Of a DNA stretch of 64,000 nt, positions 11,927 through 32,988 are shown piece by piece. Where the stretch lies: assembly GCA_019722365.1 (NCBI GenBank), contig JADFUC010001683.1, positions 1,860,001-1,924,000 on the forward strand, given 5' to 3'. The translations under genes and the position numbers were made by a program. The notes beneath the pieces are model-generated. The model had not been told where the DNA came from and did not search any database. It was given only the letters and a program-made list of their open reading frames with translations. This DNA comes from Lithospermum erythrorhizon. Lineage: Eukaryota > Streptophyta > Magnoliopsida > Boraginales > Boraginaceae. Position 1 is the first letter of the stretch. Every line of letters begins with the position of its first letter.

Positions 11927-12288
11927 GTCAGTACCCAATTTAATCTCTTATTTTATTCCCTTTGTTTCAAAAATATTGTCCACTTTCATTTTCAATTGTC
12001 GAACTTAACAAACTTTATAACTTTAAATTAACATCCGTATATTTAAACTCGATCAAAATTATCGTGTTTATAATAAATACATTAAAAATTGGAACTTGAT
12101 ATATTTTTTACTAAATACTATACATCACAAATTCACATGTAATGAACTATCCTATTGCATACATGTATTTGAATGGAATCAAAATTATCGTGTTAATAAT
12201 AACTACATTAAAAATATTTTTCCTCATGGGTCCTGAACGAAAATCAATCTCTGAAACTATTTTCTTGATATCAGAAGAAGCTTAACCA

Positions 12289-12639
12289 TTTACATTGTTG
12301 AAGACAAATTTTCTAAAGCTTGTATAACTAAAATGCACATTTTACCTCCAGAGAGGGAAGGAATGGCGGGGACGGGGGACTGTAGACTGAAATCATAATG
12401 AAATGGCATATGGGGCGGAAGGCCACTGTACGATAACCTTACTGCATAAACGCATTTCTTCATCTGATGGAATTCTTCCAAAAAAACTGCTGGAGAAGAC
12501 ATCAGAGCAGGAGCTGCAGCGAAGTCCAATCCAAAGCATTAGACATTCTGGCTTGGCCGATCTACCTATTCATCCTTGTTCGCTAGCTCCTTGGTCCAGC
12601 AGGAGATGAAGACTTAAATTTCATTTTCATAAACCAAAG
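12289..12639 (-). other. Probable 3' UTR of XRN4
   Basis: Downstream of the XRN4 stop at 12640. Moderately GC-rich compared with the spacer. It contains a 79-codon open frame on the same strand, but no splice signals join it to the gene and no known XRN4 tail resembles it. Best read as untranslated sequence. Confidence 0.4.
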
Positions 12640-22683
<10,044 letters not shown>

Positions 22684-23889
22684 CAGGTGGGGGGGGGGGT
22701 GAAGAATGAAGATGGAGGATTTATTCAACAGGGAACACCAAATCTTGATTCAATTTTGACTTTTGGTTGAAAAATTGGATGTGCTTTGAATGGAGCTTGA
22801 ATCTTTAATTTTATTTTGAAGTTAGGAATAATGGTATGGATTGAAGTTTAATCTTTAATTAGTTTGAATCAAATTAAAATTTAGGTGTTTTGATTAATTG
22901 GAAATTCAATTTCAAATCGTAATATTCAGTTAAAATGAATATTTTAAATTTTGACTATTTACAATCCTAAATAAATCTTTACGAAATTTTCGATGGTTTT
23001 TATTGAATAATTAGACCTTATGTATTACCAAAAGTTTGTGCCATCCCATACTTACACATCATAAAAATGAATACTCCGTATTATTAATATCATGTTTCCG
23101 TGACTTTAAAGAACCACTTAAGTGTAAGTAGGATAAGGATATAAGATTACACGAACACTTATTTGCATACAACCTTAAACATGTGATGATAACTTGTAGA
23201 TAGGACACACCATAAAGAGAATGTCGGAAATACATTGTTGAACATGACAAAAGCTAACATAAACTCGAGATTTAATGCCGGAAATTGACGAAGTGATCAA
23301 ATATAGACTTTTTATGAAGTTCAATCAACCATCGAAACTGATCTGGTTTAAACTAGTGTTACAAACAATTGATATTCTTTCATAAATTTCAAAAGAACCA
23401 CAAGTACAATTGCATATGGAGCACATATCAATTAATTTAAAATTTATTCCCAAACGATAATTAATCATATTAAAATTCTAATATTCGAAAATAACATATT
23501 AAACTACTATTACAAACAATTGATATTCTTTCATATAATCTATCAGTCTAATTAAGCACATGAATAAATTCGACGATTGCACCTCTTCGACGAGAATTAA
23601 CCCTTCAAAAATAAACATGTTGTGACAAAAAATGCTTTAAACATACTTGACAATATCATGATTTGGTTCAATCTTGTCAATTGAAAAGTACCCCTATTAA
23701 TTTGCAGATAATATGGATGAGCTTCCCCCATTCCAATTTTGCCACACCACTCCTTCCTAGATTTCCATTTTCTGGCCATAATTAATTATCCATTTAATCA
23801 AATCAACACAATAATAACACAAAGTACAATCAGACAAAAGCACCCACATTCTTCATTATTGTCCTAAAATTCTTCTTATTCTTCTTCCA
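22684..23889. other. Shared upstream region of XRN4 and FLAP1-like genes
   Basis: 1.2 kb between two head-to-head genes, so both promoters should lie here. AT-rich. A run of ten or eleven G (about 22688-22699) sits just upstream of the XRN4 start. No other gene seen. A 22-base motif around TTACAAACAATTGATATTCTTTCAT occurs twice (23360-23384 and 23511-23535). Confidence 0.5.
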
Positions 23890-26800
23890 ATGGCAGCTTC
23901 ATCAACAACAATTTCACCAATTTCTTCAATTGAATCACACCTGAAATGGAATCCCTTATTCCATAACCCATCTCTCCATTTCACCAAATCAACACCCCCC
24001 AAATCCCTCCAAAAACCCTCAAGAAAAGCTCTTCAATTCGAATGTTTTTTCACAAAAAACGATTATAGTTTAAGGAATTTCGAAATTGATCAAAAGGGTG
24101 TGAAAAAGAACCGTTTTTTGGTGCTGAAAAGCTTGAAAGATGCAATTTTGAAAGCTTTTAATAATTTGCAAAAGTCAGATTTGGTGGCTGTTTTGGACAA
24201 AGTTATTGGGACATTGAATTTTGAATTACTTGAAGAAAATGGTTTGAAAAAGAATCGTTTTTTAGTACAAAAAAATCTAAAAGATGCAATGTTGAGAAAG
24301 GGTTTTAAAATTTGCGAAACCAATTATGGTGGCTGTGTTAATGGGTTTTGTTGGTAGTTTCACAGTCCTCACCTGGCAGTAGCTGCATCAGGGCTTTTTC
24401 GCGGTCCTCCTCCTCATCTTCTTCTAGGTCTTACTCTGTGCCTAGAAGTGGAGGAGGGCTTCTTGGTCTCGTTCTCACACTTATTATGCCCCGTCGCCAT
24501 TTGGATTTGGAGGGGGTGGGGTGTATGTAGGTCCTGCTGTTGGTTTTGGGTCAAGCTTTTTCTTTGTTATGGTGTCGTTTGTGGCGTTTGTTTTGGTGTC
24601 TGGGTTCCTGTCTGATAGGTCTGGAGGTGAAGGTGTTCTTAGTGCAACTGATAAAACTACTGTAGTTAAGCTTCAGGTAAGCTTGAGTTTTAACTTCATG
24701 TATTGCTTATTTGTTGGTATTCATGCTAACAATAGATCATGTTTTGCTAGAAATTTGTATTACTGTGGTGATTTTATTGTTGAATAGTTCTACTGTTACC
24801 TGTCAAATTAATTGGTGGAAGGGAATTTATGTTTTGTGGTTTGATTTAAGCATGCTGGTTTTGGTCATTGATTCAATTTGAGCAACTTCTGTCAGTTGTT
24901 TGTTAATTAAGTGAGATGAATCATGGGTTACCGGGAAAAAGTTATGGTTTGATTTAAGCTTGCTGGTGTTCCTCTCTGATTCGATCCGAGCAACTTTTTC
25001 AATGTTTTGTCAGTTAAGTCTGGCGAATCATGGGTTGAAAGGGCAATGTTTGTGGTTTAGGCATGTAGAACTGGAGGCAGTAGCACTCCAAGTGTTTTTC
25101 ACTGGTTTATTTTTATTATTTTACGGTGATTAATAAATTAGGAGGCAGTAAATGAAGTGCTGAGTTTTTATCAACAGAGCTACTTACTACTTTATGGACT
25201 ATACAAGTATCTTGAAGTCATAACTCATAAGTGCCTTGTTTCTTTGAAGTAGCTAGCTTTAACTCACAGGATACATGTAGTTCTCATTGTTGACACTCGA
25301 CAACAAACTCAGATACTGCAAAGCGGGTTCCTGTTAGAAATTAGGGGAAATATTAACTCACTCAAGTGAATTCCACAACATCCGCTTATCATCCTCGAAG
25401 TGAATTTTCGTTCAGTATATGGATGCATCTCATATTAATGTGTGCAAGCATCTATTTCTCCTCTGAAGGTTGGCTTACTGGGAATGGCAAGATCACTTCA
25501 AATGGATCTGAATCGGATTGCTGAAGCTGCAGACACATCCAGTCCTGAGGGTTTACACTTTCTTTTGACTGGTAAGGCAGTCCTAAAGGTCCCATTCTGT
25601 TCTTCCTCCCCTTTCTCCTCTCTATTGATTTGTATCACAACCATTTTTTTTAACTGACAAATTATACGTGTATCGCACAAGATGATTTGGATAGGTGAGA
25701 TTTTTCAGAAATTATTCACCATTGCAACTTGGCTTTTACAATAAATTACAATTTACATGTAAAATATGTGTAGATTTTTCAGAAATTATTCCATGACCGT
25801 AGTGTACTGAATGTTCTGTTCACACCATGCTATAATTTTTTAACGAAGGATTGTTGTACGTCGCTCATTTGTTTGTACTGAATGTTTTGTTTACTACTTA
25901 TTAGTTGCTCATTCATTTACTTGACTGATGCGTCTATTTGTTACTTAAATAAACTCAATTACTGATGTTTTGTCATTATTTTCACCGTGTTTTGTTGAAG
26001 AAATGAACTCATTTCCTGATGTTTTGTTATTATTTATCACCATATTTGGTTAGAATTCTTCATTTTCTTTTCTCGGCGGAGGGTTTATAGCCCCAACCAA
26101 CTTATGCATCATGTTGCATATAGGCACTTTGTTGCTTCTACATAAATGATAGACTGAAACAAATATGTTGCAGAAACCATATTAGCTTTGCTGCGGCATC
26201 CTGACTTTTGCATCTCCGCTTATTCATCTGTAAGTTATTCCTTGTCAAAATCTCATTGTTTCCAGCCTATTTTTTGTCGAAATTTATTCACATGTGATGT
26301 GATAATGTGGAGTTTATTTCATTTTATTTCTTCCTGATGTGAATTGTTTACTACATGATCTTTATTTGTAATGGTTGTAAGTTGAAGGATATTATTAACA
26401 TTCAAGGTTATGTAAGGATGTCCCACCCCACATGATTATGATTTGGGGTATCCATTTTCTCATTTATAGAGTAGACCATATATATGCATCACATGCCTAA
26501 CTAGAATGAATAATTGAAAAACTTGTGAGAGAGGTTTACCTCGTATTGAACTAGCTGATAAGAAATTAAGAAATTACCTACACTGAGCAAGCTCTATTGG
26601 CTTAAGTCGTTCATTGTTTTGGCTTCATCTCCTGCTCGTTTTCCTAGATCTATTCAGTCTGTTTTACATGAATATTTACTCGCATATTAAATTATTTATT
26701 TGGAGGATGTTTTGTAACTGGCATTATTAATGCAGGTAGATGTGAAAAGGAGCATAGATGAAGGGGAGAAAAGATTCAATCAACTCTCCGTTGAAGAACG

Positions 26801-28028
26801 GGGTAAGTTTGATGAAGAGACACTGGTCAATGTCAACAACATAAGAAAGCAAACTGGAACAGCCCAGAGAGCTACCGGATTTAGTAACGAGTACATAGTG
26901 ATAAGTTATGTTTTGGAATTCTCTTACCTCCTGATATGCCCGTTGTTTCTGGTGACATCTTTTCATTATTAGCTCTTCTCAATTATTATCTGGTTAATTT
27001 CCTTTTCTCATATTATTCTTTTATTATATGAGCAAACAATCAACATGATTAGCCGCACACACAAGTTTCTGTCGATAATTTGCTTTCTTAATTTTTTGTG
27101 CTAGTTAAAATTTGTCATTTGTTCTGATTTCTAAACTCACTCAGTACAATTTGAATGTTCCCAATAAGACTATGATTATCATGCTATTGGTTGTTGAACA
27201 TTTTGGAACAATGTGTGATGGCTTTATACTTTACTCTAAGGAGCTCTCATAGTCGGCATTGTATTTGTATATATTATAAGGCCGTTTCGGTAAACCAGAT
27301 TCATCTGTACCCGTTCAGATTTTAATTCTTTTAGCAAAATTAAGTGTGGATGCTTCTATGTTATGGAAATGTTAGTCAGAGAGAGTATCATAAAGGGCTT
27401 ACCAGTAACTTCTGCCCTTTAACCAACTAGTTGAATGGTTTATAAAGCAAACTAAGCCTTTTACCGCTCTGAGTAGTTGACTTTATTATATATGACGTCT
27501 CCGTTGACAATTCCTCTATCTAACTTCACACCTAGTTGATGATTCTTCTGATCCTCTTTACCCATGACCGTATTAGCTCAGCAAGTATTCCGTGAATGAG
27601 TAATATTCTTGTCAAATAACTCTTCATATCATGCACATACTTGAATGTGCTCAAACTATTGTCGAGTTTTAACTATATTGGTGTTTAAATTTGTCCAATT
27701 ACTCCTATACACAGTGATTTCACCCCTCCAAGCATGTCTGTATTTTACAGATAACAATCCTGGTGGCTGCCGAAGGGGTACACAAATTGCCTGCAATCAA
27801 TAGCAGCATAGACTTGAAGGATGCCTTACAAAAGCTTGCATCTATCCCTTCCAATAGAACAATGGTAAGGACACTACTTTTTAGGATTGTTTATTGTTCA
27901 TCTTTCCTTATATCTCATTCATCTCATTGGTTCAGGCTGTTGAAGTTCTGTGGACACCACAGAGTGAAAATGATACATTATCAGAACGAGAACTGCTCGA
28001 AGATTATCCACTGTTACGCCCCTTGTGA
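23890..28028 (+). CDS. FLAP1: DUF1517 protein (FLAP1-like), first exon frame-disrupted
   Basis: Homologue of the chloroplast-membrane DUF1517 protein FLAP1, which tunes photoprotection under fluctuating light (established family role). Exons: 23890-24676, 25469-25571, 26174-26229, 26736-26897 (or -26900), 27751-27864, 27936-28028. The N terminus is Ser-rich and transit-peptide-like (MAASSTTISPISSIESHL). Family marks: KFAKPIMVAVLMGFVGS, Ser run with RSYSVPRSGGG, YYAPSPFGFGGGGVYVGP, FVLVSGFLSDRS, VGLLGMARSLQMDLNRIAE, RHPDFCISAYSS, EKRFNQLSVEERGKFDEE, and end ELLEDYPLLRPL. Exon 1 cannot be read in one frame: four frame changes fall between about 24293 and 24475. Exon 4 ends at an AT where GT is expected. 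Exons 2, 3, 5 and 6 are intact. Either a recent pseudogene or base-call errors; the intact 3' exons leave this open. Confidence 0.75.
24097..24320 (+). repeat. Internal repeat in the N-terminal part of the FLAP1-like gene
   Basis: 24097-24173 and 24241-24320 are diverged copies. Both encode KKNRFLV...LKDA(I/M)L and continue into a TTTTAAxAATTTGC run. The first frame break lies inside the second copy. Duplication within the poorly conserved region after the transit peptide. Confidence 0.75.
24837..25040. repeat. Duplicated ~100-bp block in FLAP1-like intron 1
   Basis: About 24837-24936 and 24950-25040 are diverged copies. Each has TGGTTTGATTTAAGC, then TGCTGGT, GATTC, GAGCAACTT, GTCAGTT and GAATCATGGGTT in order. 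Intron 2 holds a second set of similar duplications (paired TTTTTCAGAAATTATTC and paired CTGATGTTTTGT runs, 25690-26050). Confidence 0.7.
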
Positions 28029-29385
28029 TCCAGCAGTCATGATCTAGACATGTTCATTGTTGCGCGCTTTTTGGGTCTAGTTATTATATAGTGTTGATAA
28101 CTTATGTAACTGCAAGTAACAAAATTATGTGCCATATTTACTTGCACTGTACAAATGATCAGGATTTACAATATCAGAAATACTCAATTTCTGCCAATTT
28201 TGGAACTAGATTGTTCTGCAGTTAGCATTGCTTATTCATATTTATCAATGCCATTATAATTCATCTCTGTGATGATAATATCAGAAGAAACTAGCAGTTC
28301 CTATATGTATTAGAAAATGGTGAAGATTCTTCAACCATTACATGTGAAGTGTCAGTGTCATATATAGGATTATATCAAGACTTTGAAAGAAAAGGACTAA
28401 TTAACTATAGCATATCAAGTGCTAGTTGCAGTTGTCATATGTAACAAGCTTTGAAAAAAAAGTGATTAATACATTTCTTATATGGAGATGTGAGTTTTTC
28501 ACTTTCTTTAAGAGCTAGTCCACATGAATAATGTATGTATATTGATAGATGCACATGTCTTGTGGATTATTGAGGTTTATTTAATGCAAATGGATTAAAG
28601 AATGGGCAATGAAGACATGAGAGATGGCAAGACAGGTTTCTTTGCTTTTGGAACAAGCATTATGGGGCAATGTAATTATTTTCTTCACTTGGGAAACATC
28701 TCCAATAATTAGCATATGGGCATGTAAGGCAAACAACTTGGGATGTGTACAAAGTACAAACTGTGTACATGTGGACTAATAGTCTACCTTCTAGTGATAT
28801 AACATTAATGGTTGTTTTGGAATAGGGAGTAATGATTAATGAAAGGCTTTAGTAAGATGAAGTGCAGCAGGTAGTTAAATGAGATGTTAATTGATGCAGC
28901 AAGTAGGTAAAACATGTTAAAATTAATTTTCATTTTTCTTTTATGTTAAATTTTGTCAATTTTATATTAATTGGGAACCATACTGAAAAATAATACTTAT
29001 ATTTTTTCAAATGACTTAACTAGCAAAATAATTATTTGAAATTAATTTATATTTACATTAATATTTTTTATTTTTCAAATTCTATAAATAGAGTCTGAGT
29101 TTGACTAGTTTGATCTAATAGGCCTTCATGAAAATAACAAATGATAATTACTCCACCGTATTCTTTTTGAAATCGACATTTTTTTTTCTAGACGAAAGTT
29201 TAAAAATGAACAACTTTTGAATTATATTATGAAAAATAACGAAAATAGTACTAATACTAAGTTATCTTTTGAGAGAGATGGAGAGAGAATGAATGTATGA
29301 ATGGTAACAAATGAAGGGGATACTTTTTACAACCTCTACAATATCCAAAATTTTAAATAAGTATATATATGAGAGCCTAACCATG
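28029..29385. other. Spacer between convergent FLAP1-like and WNK genes
   Basis: Both genes end here, so the outer parts are 3' untranslated sequence. AT-rich, no gene-like reading frame and no recognised RNA gene. Confidence 0.5.
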
Positions 29386-32300
29386 TTATAAATCAACAGC
29401 ATCAATCGGTAAGGATGTTGTTCTGTGAAGAGGGCTAGAAATAAGTTTATCGTTATTGAAACTTTGTTCTGTGAGAAGATCTTTGAATTTAACTGAGTCC
29501 TTCGCCTCGCATTTTTGGCCCCTTTGGGATACCGAATTCGGGCTGCCCTTCTTCTCATCTCTATGCAAACCCAAACCATTTTTGTGGCGACGCACAGAGG
29601 ATTTGAGGAGAGCTTGAAAGGATGATATTCCGTTCCTTATTTTTTTACTAGCAGCGCCAAGAGGAGGTTTAGAAGATCTTTGTACTAACCCGAGCTCTTG
29701 ATCTCTAAGTTCGCTCATCTTTCTCTGATACATTGCTTTGAGCCATCTCAAATCCTGTTGAATGTGATCTTGATTTGCTGAGCTGTTGGATAATGTAGAT
29801 GCAGCAGCTAGAGACCGTGAACTAGATGAAGACCTGACATGACCCAGAGACCGAGAACTGGATGAAGCTCTGATGTGAGTTTTCCTAAAGGACGCGCTTT
29901 CTTTCTCCCCTTGTTTTGAAACATCCTCCTCTTTGGTTGGAACTTCTCGATCCACTTTCTCACTCTCCTCGAGATGATGGCTCTCCTGATGGCTTTCCTC
30001 GGAACTAACAGAACTACATCTTTCTTGCTGGTCCCAAGTTTTGGGATGAAGGAAACCGTTGCTGAGGCTTGAAGAAGTAAGATTATTTGCAGAATCTGAA
30101 GCCTCATTTTGAGAGCTATCAACCTGATATGTGACTTCCTCAAACCGGCCATGAGAAGCACATCCATCGCCCAAGCATTGCCTGAATGGCGAATGACCTC
30201 CAAGATTGCTTGGCAAGAAGTTCAAGAAAGATCCAGCAGATGTGTTACTAGAAGAACAATTATTACAAAAACTAAAATTTGAAAAACGGGGAGTTTCCTC
30301 TATCCCTGGCCCCGGTTTCCATTCAGGCACCAGAGCAACAATCTCCCCATCAATCATGTCTGCTATGCTAGTCACATCTTGATCAGTTATATCCAATTCA
30401 GCAACCATTTCTGTGGCAACACTCAATGCTGTGTCCATTTCAACATCAAATGGGAAGTAAATGTTCCTAACGTGGCCTGCAAAACAATTGAGAGAGAACT
30501 AATTACCTGACTGTAAAGTAGAACTACAATAGTATGGACATGATATGCTGCTAACCTTCTTTGTCCGAAATTCTGAGCCTCAGAAAGATGCTACCATCTT
30601 CTCTTCTCTTTCCTTTAATTGTTATATCAAGATCTGCTGGATGTTCATTATCGTTGATCTCAAAAATCTCAATCTCACTCTGTTCGAAATCATTCAAATG
30701 ACACGCAAAGCCATTTTGGTCCTCATAATTATTGAGATATCCATTATAGGAGTTGTCACTATAAGATTTTCTTGCATGATCTAGCTCAGTAAAAGGCTGT
30801 TTCAGAAAAGGGTCCAAGTAATCTAGTTCTCTTTGGTGCTCCATCAGTCTCAAATCACTTTCACCATCATCAATGAGGAGAAAAGGGTCATCCAGTAACT
30901 CCTTTGCAGAGAGCCTTAGAGACACTGTGACTAAACATTTCTCAATAAATGCACGTACCTCGGGATCATGTACTTTGTTTAAAGCATCTGGCATTTTTCC
31001 CTGAACACAATCCAATAACTTCCATAAATTTGTCGTCAAGAAGCTGAAGCAGGGTATATGAGAAAGCTCAAAAGAAAAAGGTGCTTTGCGCAAGCTTTTG
31101 CACAGAAATAGGGGAAGGGGATTATGAAAAGGAGAAGAAGACTCACTGATGTAACTTTCTTGTAAATTTGAGCAGGATGCGTGCATTCACTGTATGGATA
31201 TTCAAATGTTACCATCTCCAAGATACACATACCAAAGGAGTAGATATCAACTAATTCATTGTATTCTTCTAAATACACTTCTGGCGCCATGAATTCAGGT
31301 GTTCCTGATTATATATTAAAAAGCCAATTAATGTTTGCTGTAATGGGAAGCTTATTTTTCGATTTATCTTAGTAACACCAAAAGTTAATCACAAAGTCAG
31401 ATAACTCAGTAGTAAACTATAATAAAAAAAATATAACTCGAGTGAGTCTAATACTTCATTATGATCATCACAATTCTTCAAAGAATCATAACAAAAATCA
31501 TGAGCTTTTAAGCACGTCGAAAGCATAAAAACGGAGCAGAAGAATCATACAGGCATCAAAAGCTTTTGCATGAAAGTAGGCATACAGATGGAGCAACTCC
31601 CCCAAAACATACTATTTCAAATATTAATCTTGATTATGATTCCATGAAGAAGGAAAGAAATCTACCGCAGAAGGAATCATACCAACACAATGAGCAGCAT
31701 GTGATTTTCGAAGGATAGCAGCGAGACCAAGATCACCAATCTTAACTTGTCCTTGATTTCCATTAATAAAAATGTTATCACATTTGAGATCTCTGTGGAT
31801 CACAGGAGGGTCGTGGCTATGAAGATAAAGAAGGCCAGTCAAGATCTGTCTACACCAATGCTTCACTGCTCTAATATTCACTTTCTTATGTTTTAACCTA
31901 TACCTAAAAATGAAGCAACAAACATCCAAAAAACAAAGCAAAAATTATTACAAAGATCCTTAAAGTACAGACTATCATAAAAATCAACAACAACATGCCC
32001 CAATGTCACCTAAGCATGATAAGGAGGAGATTGAGTGTCGAGATAGTCTGCGGCTTCCACAATGATACTTGAGGCATTCCGAACATTGAAATCACAAACC
32101 GCTCATAAATACTTACTGCCTTAATGTGCCAGAAGTGAACATCTCAGTGACAAAATTGATGTTCCTATTTGCAATATCAACCCAAGATGTGTAGAACTTC
32201 ATAATATTATGGTGCTTAAGTGTCTTCAACAAGTGAATCTCACAATACAACCTCTCAAGATCTTCAGGACTTTGTAAGAAATCATAGAGTTTCACTTGGT

Positions 32301-32988
32301 TCCAAGCAACCTCAATCCCTTCATACTCATCAAATGCTCTATATCTGCACCAATCAATCAACACGTAAACCAAGTCAAAAAAAGATTTTTTTAATACAAA
32401 TTAGCCCTTAAAGCTCCAATCTTTACTTAACATGCTGCTAAACAAATACTCCCTCCATCCCTATAGATTGTCACATTTTGAATTTCAATTGAGTGGACTT
32501 ATCAAATTTTGAGCTCAAATAATTTTTAACGTGTTAATTTTGATTCAATTGGAAGCTTCTGGTGTCAATCACGACCATAAAGTTTGTTAATCTACGACCA
32601 TAAAAATCAAACTCCACAATCTTTTTGGGATGGAGTGAGTAAAAAATCAACAATCAAGCTCCAATCTTTACTAAACATACAGCTAAAAAATCCATCAAAC
32701 ACCCAAAATTTCAATAAAACAATTCATATAAAAACTAAACAAGAAAGAGCAAAAGAGCAACATCCATACACTATCTTTGAAGACCCTTTACCAAGAATTT
32801 GATTGTACTGCATAAAAAGTTAACATAAGCAACAAATTATAAACAAAAATCAAATCTTCACTATAAAATACCAAAAAAAATTCCAAAAAACAAGGGAAAA
32901 AAATGAGGATTAGTTAATTAATTACTCTGCCATATCTTCCAGTTGGATCAACTTCAACAAAGCCTTCTGACTCCTCTGAATCACTCAT
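29386..32988 (-). CDS. WNK: WNK (with-no-lysine) serine/threonine kinase
   Basis: Plant WNKs phosphorylate targets in circadian, flowering, ion and sugar signalling. Exons from the start: 32988-32926, 32807-32770, 32344-32117, 31903-31683, 31304-31147, 31000-30556, 30476-29386; 747 aa. Opening [20 protein letters not shown]. Kinase domain about residues 22-280: GKGSSKIVY carries the Lys that WNKs use in the glycine loop, and EVAWNQVKL has Asn where other kinases have the usual Lys. Then [35 protein letters not shown] and [16 protein letters not shown]. After it, [20 protein letters not shown] to VALVPEW is the OSR1-C/PF2-like domain that binds RFxV-type peptides. The tail is Ser-rich with [13 protein letters not shown] repeats and a short helical [20 protein letters not shown]. 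Closest in feel to the AtWNK1/2/9 group; member not resolved. All junctions keep frame. Confidence 0.93.
32447..32641. mobile_element. Stowaway MITE in WNK intron 2
   Basis: Ends TACTCCCTCCATCCC (left) and GGGATGGAGTGAGTA (right) are near-perfect inverted repeats with TA at both borders, 195 bp. Inward similarity continues (TATAGATTGTC against CACAATCTTTTT). It sits exactly between two direct copies of a 36-bp host segment (32411-32446 and 32656-32690). Confidence 0.85.

Noticed and set aside
12290..12529. Open frame below the XRN4 stop as an extra XRN4 exon
   Set aside because: No donor before the stop at 12640 and no acceptor in phase; XRN4 length is already normal (938 aa).
29808..30203. 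131-codon frame inside the WNK last exon
   Set aside because: Alternate-frame shadow of the WNK Ser-rich tail on the same strand.
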